This document shows, one piece after another, positions 1 to 10,907 of a DNA stretch of 64,000 nt (positions are counted from its first letter, which is position 1; each line of letters begins with the position of its first letter). The DNA comes from Gigaspora rosea (lineage: Eukaryota; Glomeromycota; Glomeromycetes; Diversisporales; Gigasporaceae). The translations under genes and the position numbers were made by a program. The stretch spans positions 106,485 through 170,484 of the forward strand of contig QKWP01000435.1 of NCBI GenBank assembly GCA_003550325.1, in the 5' to 3' direction. The notes beneath the pieces were generated by a model, which was given only the letters and a program-made list of their open reading frames with translations, was not told where the DNA came from and searched no databases.

Positions 1-1132
1 TGCATAATTTTTCTGATAATATGAGTCATAATCATTGCAATACCAGCTAACTAAACCTTAAACACTGTATGTACCGCATTGACAAGTAAATTCTGTAACG
101 GAATTTTTTACTTTAACCTATGGTAAAAATCACTCTGCTTTGACCACTTGATACGATCACTAGAATACAAGTAAGTTTATAACAAGATACAGTCAACTCT
201 TTCTAAGTGCATGTTGTCAGGACTGGTACCTTGACCTGCATTTAGAGAGAACATCAGAGCTTAAAATTGAATTAGTTCACATTGTAATTGTCATGATTCT
301 ATGTAATTAGGAACATGTTAGCTTGTACTAAAATTATTATAATCTCTACTGTAAAAAAATTCTATTACAAAACTTATTTCTATTTCGACAATCATAATGT
401 ATAGTTAAAATTAATGTAGTATTGTACTTAAGATAGAGTTAGTTTGCATTGGAACTATCATGATTTATCTGTAATTTCATTAGAATGCATAAGAATTAGC
501 ACACAAAGCCATGCTACATGATCGATTCACAGCCAACTGGGCTTCAAATGTAGGGATTGAAGCACTTGATGGTCTTTTGTTGCAAGAATTGTATCATATA
601 GGTATACACTTTCTAACCCCAAAAAAAGGTTAGATATCTATATAAATGGTGAATGGGCTGGATTCTTTAGCATCCAGACGTTAGCCATCAAAATGTTATT
701 TTTAATGACGGACCACTTTATATCGGAAATTACAGTATTTTCAAAATGGATTTAATGGCGAAATTAGGTATGATTAATTATAGTACAGTAATGAAATTCT
801 AATTTAAAGAACAACAATAACAAAAATATTAAATGACCATTAAATCAAATAGCAATTTTCGATATTTTAATTGGCAATTATCTGCTGATGAAGTGATAAA
901 AGATTACTCCTATCATATTATTTTTATAAATATAGTATATATTAGTGAAATCTATTCCACTACAACGCTCAACTTGTAATAGAAAAACCCCTGATACTGT
1001 TTACTATGTCTGAAATCGATACGAATACTTGCATAATCAAAGTCAAATAATTATTTATATTTTCATGCAGTAAATATTAGTCACCATCATTTCTTCATCA
1101 CGTGCCTGCTGTTACAATGAAATCGTGTTTAA
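1..1132. other. No gene seen, AT-rich
   Basis: AT-rich DNA with stops in all frames. A short stretch near 690-765 reads as a plausible peptide but has no supporting start, length or family match, so it is not called. Confidence 0.5.
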
Positions 1133-1293
1133 CAAATATGGGTCGGTTAAAGCGGAGTTAACTCAATATATGATCTACATACTGCATAAATTGGATTCTT
1201 GATATCTATATATAAAAAACCTTCTAACCGCATCAAAAAGGTAACACTAACCCTAACTAAATTTCACTCCGCTTTAACCGACCCCCAAATATG
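1133..1293. mobile_element. Foldback MITE with 19-bp inverted ends
   Basis: The ends are perfect inverted repeats: GGGTCGGTTAAAGCGGAGT (from about 1139) and its complement at 1266-1284. The element is 1141-1285 (145 bp), flanked by the direct repeat CAAATATG (1133-1140 and 1286-1293). It has no coding capacity, so it would be non-autonomous. The 8- to 9-bp duplication fits hAT or Mutator-type transposition, but the family is not certain. Its interior has a short AACCCTAACT stretch that looks like two telomeric units. Confidence 0.8.
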
Positions 1294-1791
1294 GAAATTA
1301 TTTTGCTTAGAAATTACGAAATTTAGGAATTTAAGTATAAGTTATTTATTTGCTTAATTTATTCAACAAATTAAAAAAAAAAACACAATACAGTAATGCA
1401 GTCTCATTAATTAATAAATTAAATGCATTCGAAAGAAATAATCTGATATTTGCAATAATTTAAAGAATACTGTAGTGTGGTGACCAATAATTAATGTTAA
1501 ACTTTTGATTTTTATTTATTTTCTAAATTCGCATTTATAATAAAATTTATTGTAATATTTCCTCAATGGTATTATTCAATAAATAATTCTTTTATTAATT
1601 AAAAAATAATAATCTAAAGGTCATTGCAAAACCAACTACTATAATACGAACATAATTTTTATGTTTAAATTTGTAAAAAGTATAAAAGGTCAATGTTTTT
1701 AAACCTTTTCAAAAGTAGAAAAGTTCAATACTTTTAACCTTTTCATAAATTTCAAGACATAAAATATTTTTGCAAGTGTTTTATATACAAG
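1294..1791. other. No gene seen
   Basis: Poly-A and poly-T rich spacer. A possible first mini-exon of the next gene lies at its right edge (ATG GTG G at 1792-1798, followed by GT). Confidence 0.4.
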
Positions 1792-1917
1792 ATGGTGGGT
1801 ATTAAATTTTTGTAAACAATGATATTTTTAATTTAAAATTTATCTTTTTTTTTTTTTTAATAAATATATATGTGTGTATAGAAATTTAGAATATGTGTTT
1901 TTCTCGTTGTTTTAGCC

Positions 1918-2429
1918 ATGTCTTTGGTGCTAATTGTCCAATCCGATGCTCTAATATACAAAACTAAACCACGACCAAGAAAAAATAAATCAATTTTTAC
2001 ACCGACTTGGCCGACTTGGCCAAATAAGCCAGTTAAAACTGCTACCACGTCAACTCCTAATGAAGGTGCTAAAGGTAATTTAAGGTTCTTCACCAAATAT
2101 GAATTCATAATATATGATTCTTTCTGATACCATTTGTTTTTTTTTTAGCTTGTAATTGGTCTTGTCCTCCGGGTAGGGTGTGTCCAGCAGTATGCCACTC
2201 ACGACCAACAGAAAATAAATCAATTCTTACCACGACTCGGCCAAATGAGCCTGTTAAAACTGTTACTACGTCAACTCCTAATGAAGGTGCTAAAGGTAAT
2301 TTAAAATTCTTCACCAAATATGAATTCATAATATATGATCCTTTCTGATATCATTTATTTTTTTTTCTAGCTTGTAATTGGTCTTGTCCTCCGGGTATGG
2401 CGTGCGCAGCAGTATGCCACTACGACTAA
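1918..2429 (+). CDS. Small spliced gene made of tandem exon-intron units, CX3CX5CX3C motif
   Basis: Three exons, 1918-2074, 2149-2295 and 2371-2429, are joined by introns of 74 and 75 nt that begin GTAATTTAA and end in a T-run plus AG. Both introns are phase 1 and the joined frame gives about 120 residues ending in TAA (2427-2429). Exons 2 and 3 each open with a motif CNWSCPPG..C.AVCH, that is C-x3-C-x5-C-x3-C. Exon 1 is a diverged copy lacking the cysteines. The Thr/Pro/Lys-rich linker is repeated (VKT.TTSTPNEGAK). The exon-intron unit has a 221-bp period. An acceptor-like TTTTAG (1911-1915) just before the ATG, with ATG GTG G plus GT at 1792-1800, suggests a 5' mini-exon that would also splice in phase 1. 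No known family is recognised. The conserved splice signals and frame argue for a real or recently real gene; the function is unknown. Confidence 0.55.
1928..2429 (+). repeat. Tandem duplication of an exon-intron unit, 221-bp period
   Basis: Copies run about 1928-2148, 2149-2370 and 2371-2429 (partial). Exon and intron sequence are duplicated together; the two introns are nearly identical (TTCACCAAATATGAATTCAT in both). Because each exon has a length divisible by three and the introns share a phase, adding a unit keeps the frame open. Confidence 0.85.
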
Positions 2430-4160
2430 TGGTGCCTGATATATTATAGAATTTTGTATTATCAAAAATTAACTGTTATTTAAGTTGATAAAATCTTTGC
2501 ATTCATCCTTAGTGTAATTAAATTTTAAAAAATTACTTGTAATACATTATAGAAACTTATTTAAAAACTTTTAATAAATTGAACGTAATTACTTTGATTA
2601 AATTGAGGATTTCAGAATTAAGGATTCAAGTGATAATGATTCATGTGATTTACGCATTTAATCCAAAAGATGTGGCTATAAAACTATTTTTTAAATGTAT
2701 ATACTCATTTACATAATCGTTTACCAGTATGTATTTATCTAAAGAAGTTAATTTTATTACCGGCTAAGGCCCATTTAATTTTTTAATTTTGAACTTTAAA
2801 ACGTAAAGAAAATAGAATCTTTAATCTCTCACTTATTTCGAAATAAGTTGGCTCTAAAACCTCCTAATAATTTAGAAATCAAATGTAGTATAGTCTTCAT
2901 ATCAAATATCACATTATCATAATTGAATTTCTTTGTAATCTCAATTTTAATCCAATGTGATATTTTATTGTATTATAGGTGATTGACACTTATACATGTA
3001 GTATCATTGAGAGCTTTAAACCAAGCTGTTTATTGTCAATATATAAATACTGTTGAACCTTTCAAAAACTGATAGCATGATGAACAGATTTTGTATCAAC
3101 ATTAACAACATTAAAAGATTATTAGATTTGAAAACATTGCAAACTATTTGATTTATATAGCGGAAAGGTCTTGATAGATCAGGTTTGGCAGGTTAACAGA
3201 TTTGACAGGATCGGTTTTGAAATGTTCAACACTAGGCTAAAATAAACTCTCCTAATGTGCCTACTAATTCTCTTACCATTTAAACTCAAATATATTATTT
3301 ACAAATTCATGAAATTCTGATCAGTAAAGTACTTTTACAAAGATTTTTTTTTAAATATTGATGTTGTACCATAAAATAAATCTTAATTAATTTGGAATTC
3401 ACTTAAATAGATATAAATGAATTTAAGCTGAATAAAATTTAAAACTATCTGGATGAGTAAGAAACCTTAAATCAACTTGAAATTGATTCCAAACTTATTT
3501 AATAAAATTATAATATACTTTATAACATAATGTAAAAAAACAACCAGAGACATTGAACCTAAAAATAGATCCATATAATACCACACAATTCATGAAAATT
3601 TTGTTAAAGTATTTATTTTTCATTAGCCTGTGTAGCTATTTATCCTATGAAATGTGTGTCGGACTAAGCAAACTTGAAGAATTTATAACATATTTTAACA
3701 ATATCGTTTGAATCCTTTTGAATCCTGCAACTTTTATATGATCTGCTACTCTAAAAACAATATATGAGAATAAGCTATTATTTATATGACTAATTGAAGT
3801 TAGTACTTTAGTTAGCAAATAAGCAAAATAAAGACATGCTTGCTTATTTGATACTTATTTTGAAATTAAATTCATTATAACTTTTTAATTTTGTACTTTC
3901 GAATCTCATAATTTGATTGGCTAAGTATCATGTGCAAATGCATAAAAGTTGTGTACCATTGAGCGTTTCCTCTTTCTTGTAAAAACGGTTATCCCAATAT
4001 CATTCTTCAACAAGCCACTTGCTTACATCACATAGTGTTAGGATTAGCATTTGATTAGTTACAATATCGAGTAGAAGAAAGAGAATTGCGCCATAACCTC
4101 GCTAACTGCCGGCGAATTTGTAATACAGACTAACTATTTATATCCACCTAATATATGTTT
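2430..4160. other. No gene seen
   Basis: AT-rich spacer. A patch near 3160-3220 (ATATAGCGGAAA..., then AGATTTGACAG) resembles a patch near 34,900-34,970 and may be a dispersed repeat. No coding region is supported. Confidence 0.5.
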
Positions 4161-4410
4161 CAATAGAAAAAGGTTAACCAATATCATGCATGTATTTGTG
4201 CAGATATAGCGATAGTGATCGGACCTCTTGAATTATTAATCATTAAAAATTATTTTTAATACGCAGTTATTAATGCATTGCTAAAAAATTTGAAGTCCCA
4301 TAACTGCGTAAACATTTATTACTTAATTTGGACACCGTCCCACAACATTTATTCTGGTTATTAAAGTTTTACTTGCGTACATACGTACGTACGTTCGTAC
4401 GTTCGTACTT
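4161..4410 (+). promoter_or_regulatory. Upstream block shared with the F-box/LRR paralogue, ending in an ACGT repeat
   Basis: CAATAGAAAAAGGTTAACCA (4161-4180), CACAACATTT (4341-4350) and an ACGT/ACGTTC repeat (4375-4410) reappear in the same order before the second F-box/LRR gene. About 140 bp between the first two blocks is extra here. The shared blocks may be promoter and 5' UTR kept since gene duplication; no factor is assigned. Confidence 0.5.
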
Positions 4411-4438
4411 ACAATTAAAAATTTTGATAATTTTCAAT

Positions 4439-6043
4439 ATGAAAACATTACTAAATGAATGCTACTATGAAATATTTAATAACCTCCAATATAATTATAA
4501 AGACTTATTTTCATGTGCAGTTGTAAGTCGTCAATGGTGTAGATTTATTATACCAATATTGTGGAGCGAACCGAAACACCAGTTTCAAGATAAAAGACTT
4601 ATAAAATTATTCCTTTTAATGTTAAATTCTAAAGAGCAAACTCTATTAATTCCTTTTAAAATTACCCTTCCAAGTCACCCAAAACCATTATTTGAATATA
4701 CAAGTTATATAACATCTATTACCAATGATTTTTATAATGGTGTTAAAAATTGGCTTATTTCTAATATGAGATACAAAGTGGGACATGAACTTGAAAATGC
4801 ATTTAAATGTTCTTTAATTGCAATGCTCCTACGAACTAGCAAAAATCTTAAATATTTATATCTTGATGAAATTATTTGTAATCAATTAATATATGAAACT
4901 CTTTATGATAACACTACTATTACCTCTATAGATTTATATAAATTCAATAATAATTATAAATTTAAAGCAATTGATGTATTAGTAAAGGTCCTTCATAAAA
5001 ATTCTACTTTAACTTCATTGAATCTTGGATCAATTCAACTTGAGTCTGAAGGTGTGAAAATGTTATTAAAAGCTCTTTATCAAAACACTGTCCTAAATTT
5101 TTTAGATCTTTGTTATAATCAGATTGACGCTGAAGGAGGGAAGGTGTTAACAGATTTCCTTTATAAAAATACCACATTGGTTTCTTTGAATCTTTGGAGT
5201 AATCATCTTGGATTAGAAGGTGGAAAGGCAATAGCAGATGCACTTTGCAAGAACTCCACTCTCACTTCTTTAAATCTTCAAGCTAATAATCTGGGACCAA
5301 AAGGTGGAAAAGCATTAGCAGATGCATTATGTGAGAACTCCACGTTGAAAGATTTGAATCTTAATGATAATTCGATTGGATCAGAAGGAGGAAAAGCAAT
5401 AGCGGATGCACTTTGCAAGAACTCTACGCTGACTTCTTTGGATCTTTATCTGAATAATCTTGGATCAAAAGGAGGAAAAGCAATAGCAAATGCACTTTGC
5501 AAGAATTCCACGTTGACTTCTTTGAACCTTAATGATAATTCAATAGGATCTGAAGGAGGAAAAGCATTAGCCTATGCACTTTGCAAGAACTCCACGCTGA
5601 CTATTTTGTATCTCAATTCGAATAAACTTGGATCCGAAGAAGGAAAATTATTAGCAGATGCACTTTGCATGAACTCCACGCTGACTTCTTTGGATCTTTA
5701 CTATAATAAACTTGGATGTGAAGGAGGAAAGGCATTAGCAGATGCACTTTGTAAAAATTCCACTCTAACTTCTTTAAATCTTATATATAATAAAATTAGA
5801 TCTGAAGGAGGAAAAGCATTAGCAAATGCACTTTGCAAGAACTCCACGCTGACTTATTTGAATCTTGAAAGTAATAAACTTAGATCAGAAGGAGCAAAAG
5901 CATTAGCAGATACACTTTGCAAGAATTCCACACTGACCTTTTTAAATCTTAATGGTAATTCGATAGGATCAGAAGGAGGAAAAGCATTAGCTGATGCACT
6001 TTGCAAGAACTCCACGTTGAAAGATTTAAATATAAAATATTAA
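4439..6043 (+). CDS. F-box and leucine-rich-repeat protein (gene 1), C-terminus frameshifted
   Basis: Predicted substrate receptor of an SCF ubiquitin ligase. Residues about 3-45 form an F-box (LLNECYYEIFNNLQ...SRQWCRFIIPILWSEP). A spacer follows, then 12 full 28-residue repeats of the ribonuclease-inhibitor type (NSTLTSLNL..N.LGSEGGKA.ADALCK) and part of a thirteenth. The start at ATG 4439 is chosen because it lines up with the paralogue's MISLPNECYYEIF; the open frame upstream has no ATG and runs through the ACGT repeat. The frame stops at TAA 6041-6043, but the +1 frame from 6042 continues another LRR (NLGPEGGKAIADALCK) and the paralogue-type tail (NNPNIKI) to TAG 6180-6182. The last 46 residues have therefore been put out of frame by a small indel near 6030-6041. 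No intron is needed. Other repeats look intact, so the protein may still work with a shortened array. Confidence 0.85.
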   Translation: MKTLLNECYYEIFNNLQYNYKDLFSCAVVSRQWCRFIIPILWSEPKHQFQDKRLIKLFLLMLNSKEQTLLIPFKITLPSHPKPLFEYTSYITSITNDFYNGVKNWLISNMRYKVGHELENAFKCSLIAMLLRTSKNLKYLYLDEIICNQLIYETLYDNTTITSIDLYKFNNNYKFKAIDVLVKVLHKNSTLTSLNLGSIQLESEGVKMLLKALYQNTVLNFLDLCYNQIDAEGGKVLTDFLYKNTTLVSLNLWSNHLGLEGGKAIADALCKNSTLTSLNLQANNLGPKGGKALADALCENSTLKDLNLNDNSIGSEGGKAIADALCKNSTLTSLDLYLNNLGSKGGKAIANALCKNSTLTSLNLNDNSIGSEGGKALAYALCKNSTLTILYLNSNKLGSEEGKLLADALCMNSTLTSLDLYYNKLGCEGGKALADALCKNSTLTSLNLIYNKIRSEGGKALANALCKNSTLTYLNLESNKLRSEGAKALADTLCKNSTLTFLNLNGNSIGSEGGKALADALCKNSTLKDLNIKY

Positions 6044-6182
6044 TCTTGGACCAGAAGGAGGAAAAGCGATAGCAGATGCGCTTTGCAAGAATAATACGCT
6101 GACTTTTTTGGACATTCAAGAAAATAATTTTGATTTTATAATAAAATCAAACAATCCAAATATAAAAATTGTATTAAACTAG
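6044..6182 (+). pseudogene. Out-of-frame 3' tail of F-box/LRR gene 1
   Basis: Reading from 6042 in the +1 frame gives one LRR unit and a terminal segment that matches the end of the 43.7-kb paralogue (FDFIIKSNNPNIKI against FNFTIKSNNPNIKI). It is separated from the main frame by a one-frame shift; loss of two bases near 6040 would explain it. A sequencing error is possible. Confidence 0.75.
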
Positions 6183-9100
6183 AATAAAGCGGTGTAATAG
6201 TTATATTAACAGTTATAAATTACAAATACGGTACAAATAAACTTAAAATTTATACTTATCAATTTTATTTATTTTACTATTTCTCGTATTTCGTATTATA
6301 TTTGTGCATAAAATCTGCAATCGAAATTTCCTCTTAATCTACAAAAGGAGATTTAACATAAGGTAGCAGTCGTGCTAAAACCAGGAGCGTAAATTTGTTT
6401 TTTTTTTGTTCTTGCATAATTAGTTATTAAATAATATAATTAGTAATACTTTTTAAATTTCGTTTACTTGATAATAATTATTAATAAAGTTAATTATAAA
6501 TATAAAATTTAATTATAAATATAAAATAAAAGCTCCGTTTTGTATTGGCTAGATCTAAAGTAGTTATTATATTAGTAAGGCATTAGATCAGTACAAGATT
6601 ATTTATTGAAAATACAAATTTATTTATTTATTATCGTTAAGCTCTCGATTAAAGTTATTAGTAGGTTAGTTTAGTTTAAATTGCCTTGGCTTGAAATTAG
6701 CCTTAGCCTAAACTAACTTGGAGTAAAAAGTTCTAATAACATATATTTCAGGTTTGTTTCTAATTTAAAAGATAAGGGTATTGTTCTATTTAATATATTT
6801 ACAACTTTATTCTAGTCTAGCTTTGGTTCAACCTGGAGCTTCTTGGGTGTAATTTTCAACTAACAGCTTTATTCTAGATATTAAATATTTAATATAGTTA
6901 AAAATTGAGTAAATTATCTTACATGATTTTAGATGTGATTAATTAATTAATTTATTGATGCATGTGACAAGAAGAGCAAGAATGTTGGAACTTGATAGAT
7001 TGGTTAGGTCAAGAATTCCTGTATAAATATATCTTTAAAATTAAAACAAATATATATATATATATATTCATAGTTAATATGATGGAAGGATTTATATATT
7101 AATATTAGCTTGATGTACTGAAGAATTAAAAAAATATAGTCGGAGGATATTTGCTTTTTTAAAGACAATGACTTTATTTTTGTGATTTATCCATTTATTC
7201 AATAAAGTAGTTTTAAAATAAGATGACCTGGTATACAAAATATTTGAATGCACATTAAATTCTTTAAAATTTGGTTTGAATACTAACATAATAATTAAAA
7301 GATCTTTCAAGAAGTTGAGAAAATTTTTTGAAGATTATCAAAGTATTTTGTAACACTATATGAAAATAAGACTAAAAAATTAGTAATTTTATTTTTATTG
7401 AATTTTTAACATTTCACATATTAATTAAAATTTACTAACAATTTGCATGCACTTCTACCACAGAGGTTATGACTTTTCTATTGATTTTTGTCTTATTAAT
7501 AAATATCTGATATTACATTGTTATATAAGTATTATAATATGAAAATTTTTAACCATAAATGTTCTGTATAGTGATGTGCTGCATACAGTACTACTTCTGT
7601 ACAATATATACTGTACACAAAATTTTAGCAAGTCAATCTTATGTGATGCTTTTTAGTTTATATTAGCTCACTTTTTAATCACATTTTACCATTCACTATT
7701 TACAATTTGCATTTTGTTTAGCAATTAATTCTTCAAAAAAATGCATTTTTTAATATATCTGAACTAAAGTTTAAAAGTTATTAAAAAAAAAGTTCTAAAT
7801 AGAGCAAAGATAGCTAGAAACAAAAAACATGTACTGATTTTGTTAAAAAAAGTGGCCTAAAGATTCTATGTTAGTAAGCTAGATTTATTCTCTCAAATTA
7901 TGAAAAAATGCAGTGCATTACTAGAAAATACTGTTATTAAAAAAGAAATTGGTAGTGTTAGAATTGAGTTTTTAATAAAATTGATACATGTTGATTCTGT
8001 AACTATAAATAGAACTACAATTATTATAAATTATTATAGAAAAAGAAAAACAAGAAAAACTTTTGAGCTTCAGAAAGAAGGTATCAAAAAATTTTCTAAA
8101 AAAATCTTATTTTCATTATATTGTTGCCTTTGTAAAGTGTTAAAAAAACACAAGATAGACAGAAACAGCAATTTTCCAATTTTGGCCAGGTAAATAACTT
8201 ATGAAATATTTTAAATCTTAGTTATAAATTATATATCAAATGGGAATTATAATTATATTAACAAATTCAATATTATATTTAAAATTTTAGCTATCTTATA
8301 CATTAATAAAGATAATATGTCCATAAAGCTAAAGCTTAGAGCTATGGGTCCTGTACAAGATAGCAATAAGGCAGTAAAAAATAACTTTGTTACTGCTATT
8401 TTAAGTATAACTATTAGCTTTATAGAGAGCTTGCATGTTTTCCAGTTTGAGATTACAGAAACAAAATCAAATAGGCATATCAACTATACAATCAAAAAAG
8501 CAGTCAGAATTGTTTGCATAGTCAAAACCAAGCAAGATTTGGCAGGTATTGGCATTGATCAAAATATAATACAATGCCAAAGTACATGCAATATAAGTAA
8601 AATATTTAATTGTATATAAATTATATAAAACTAGTATTAGTAACTTTTAGTCTTATTGTGATTTAGTAATTATATTAAAATCAATCTTAGTAAAAAAAAA
8701 AAATAAAGAGGCAAGCTACAAATACATTTACAGGATCACTACTGTAGCAACTAAGTAGTATTTTTTTTATATAGCACAGAAGAATCTAGACTACTAAAAA
8801 AATAGAATTTTGTATTTTGCTTATATATAGAAGATATATAATATATTATAAAAAAAGGTAAAGCAGGTTTTCAAAATCATCATAGGTTTGTTGAATAATA
8901 GAGCTGCTATAAGTGATGATCTTATAATAAAGAAGTAGCTTGTTTTGAATTTTGTATATTAAAATCCAGATTATGCCTTAATGACTACTTTGAACTACTT
9001 TAGACTATAGTTACCTTTTTCTAATCTGGCCCTCTAATAACCAGACTCTTGATAATCTGAACTAAAACTTTTAAAACAAATATTTTATATAATTTTTCTG

Positions 9101-9221
9101 AATTAATATAATAAATTTCCTATTCCCGATCCAAACTCAAGTTAATCAATATATATAATCTTTTATTTAAATAAATTTATTTTAGATTATAAATAAAATT
9201 TATTCTATATAATTAATTAAA
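6183..9221. other. Long AT-rich spacer, no convincing gene
   Basis: Two open frames occur, 7900-8193 (97 codons, Lys-rich) and 8317-8619 (100 codons). Neither resembles a known family, has a paralogue in the window or shows splice support. They could be fragments of a decayed element but are not called as genes. Confidence 0.5.
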
Positions 9222-9421
9222 CTAGTGTTCTGACAGGACTCTGAAATATACATAAATAGATTAGGTATAAGTTTCTTATTTTTGGTTTTTTTTATTCAGA
9301 TTTTTTCTATTTATAGTAAATTTTATACTTATTTTTGAGTTTTTCTGCAAATCTTACTGTTTTAGTAATTTTATAATAAAACTTATCTATCTATGTAAAT
9401 TTTGGGGTCCTGTTCTGACTG
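9222..9421. mobile_element. Possible MITE with imperfect inverted ends
   Basis: The left end GACAGGACTCTGAAAT..TACATAAATAGAT pairs with the right end (complement of ATCTATCTATGTAAATTTTG, then GGTCCTG). The arms are about 40 bp with indels. No clean target duplication was found, so the borders are approximate and the family is not assigned. Confidence 0.4.
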
Positions 9422-9425
9422 ATAG

Positions 9426-9582
9426 ATATTTAATCAGATTATGATCTGGGTCAGATAATAGTAATCTAACAGATCAGATATTCAACCCAGGCCATAATCT
9501 GGGTTAAATAATAGTAACCTGATGGGTTAGATATTTAGCTCAGACCACTATCTGGGTTAGATAATAGTGACCCAGTGGATAA
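9426..9582 (+). repeat. Three tandem copies of a 52-53 bp unit
   Basis: Each copy runs ATATTTA..CAG....ATCTGGGT..GATAATAGT.A.., repeated three times with point differences. No function is evident. It abuts the possible MITE on its left. Confidence 0.85.
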
Positions 9583-10338
9583 TAAATGCAAAAATTGGAA
9601 AAATGCAAAAATTAGAAGCATAGTATAAAATGTTTTTTAAGTTTTTTTACATTTTATACTAGTGCGATGGTGGCGCATTCACGCCACCTATCTTATTTAG
9701 TATTTTTAATATTATGATTTTATTATGAGTTATTGTAGAAATTTTTTGTTTTTTATTGTGTTTTTTTTATAGTGTATTGTATATTTTAGATAGTTTGAAA
9801 AATTTTTATTTGTTAAAATATTTAATTAATTATTTGTTAATAAAAAAGAATTTTTATAAAATAAAAAAATAATATATGTTAACTTTATTATTTAGTTATA
9901 AATTATTATGTTTTTTATGTTTGTAGGGCATTGATGTGGTTGTGTTTACTATGTGGTAGAGGAATTTGAATAATCTATGTAAGTTTATATTTGAACATTA
10001 TAGTAAAAATTTTTTGGTTAGCAATTTTGGTTTGGTATATATTAGCTATATTTTACATATTAGATTGAACTTTTATGTACATTTAACTTTTTTTAATGTT
10101 TTCTAAAAATAAAAAAACATAATGTTTTTAATAAAAAAACAAACTTTTTTCTAAAAAAAAACATAATGTTTTTAAAAAAAAACAGATTAGATTTCTCTTT
10201 AAAAAAAAAGACAGAACATTCTCTAATAAAAAAAAAAAAAAAATGAAAAAAATTTTAAAATATTTCCTATGCTCATCTAATCCGTAATGTGTCATAGATC
10301 AAAACAAAAAAAAACTTAAAAAAAAAAAACCGTTTTGA
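9583..10338. other. No gene seen; homopolymer-rich
   Basis: AT-rich, with several long A-runs between 10,080 and 10,330 (AAACATAATGTTTTTA repeats). Nothing coding. Confidence 0.5.
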
Positions 10339-10459
10339 GCAATTTTATTGCAATTTTTACTTTATTGCAATTTTTGCTTTTTCGCAATTTTTGCTTTTTC
10401 ACAATTTTTGCTTTTTCGCATTTTTGCTTTTTTGTAATTTTTGCTTTTCGCGATTTTGC
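10339..10459 (+). repeat. Minisatellite, 17-bp unit
   Basis: About seven degenerate copies of GCAATTTTTGCTTTTTC in tandem. Confidence 0.85.
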
Positions 10460-10907
10460 ATTATCATGTAAATTTTATATATTTAATATAGTTTTATATT
10501 AATATTTGTTGGTGTTCGATTAATAAACAATAAATATTTATAATAACGTTAGATCAAGTATATTTCATTTAATTTATTTATGTTGGAATTGAATATATGC
10601 ATTTGTTATTCTTAATGTCTATATATGTTAATTGATTATAACAGTTTGCATTATTATGTTGATTATGTAATATTAATAGTTTTAATCATTAATTTGAAAA
10701 ATATTACATTATATGACGATTATTTTTGGAAATGGCGTAATAATTATAAATTTTTACTGTGGTAGGTTTTTATGTATGTATTTATTTATGTATGTTTTAG
10801 ATGTTTTGTTTTATTATTAATATAAATAAATTTTGTATAAAAATGTCATATTTTGGTTGATTATTTCGATTTATTTTTATTGTTTTTTAAGTAATTCGAT
10901 TTACATT

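Noticed and set aside
1857..2329. Two similar minus-strand open frames (MNSYLVKN...)
   Set aside because: They are the antisense of the duplicated exon-intron unit on the plus strand, where splice signals and a cysteine motif make better sense.
5004..5243. Minus-strand open frame inside F-box/LRR gene 1
   Set aside because: Antisense shadow of the LRR array.
9661..9690. G+C patch GCGATGGTGGCGCATTCACG taken for a gene edge
   Set aside because: Too short, no open frame or RNA-like fold around it.
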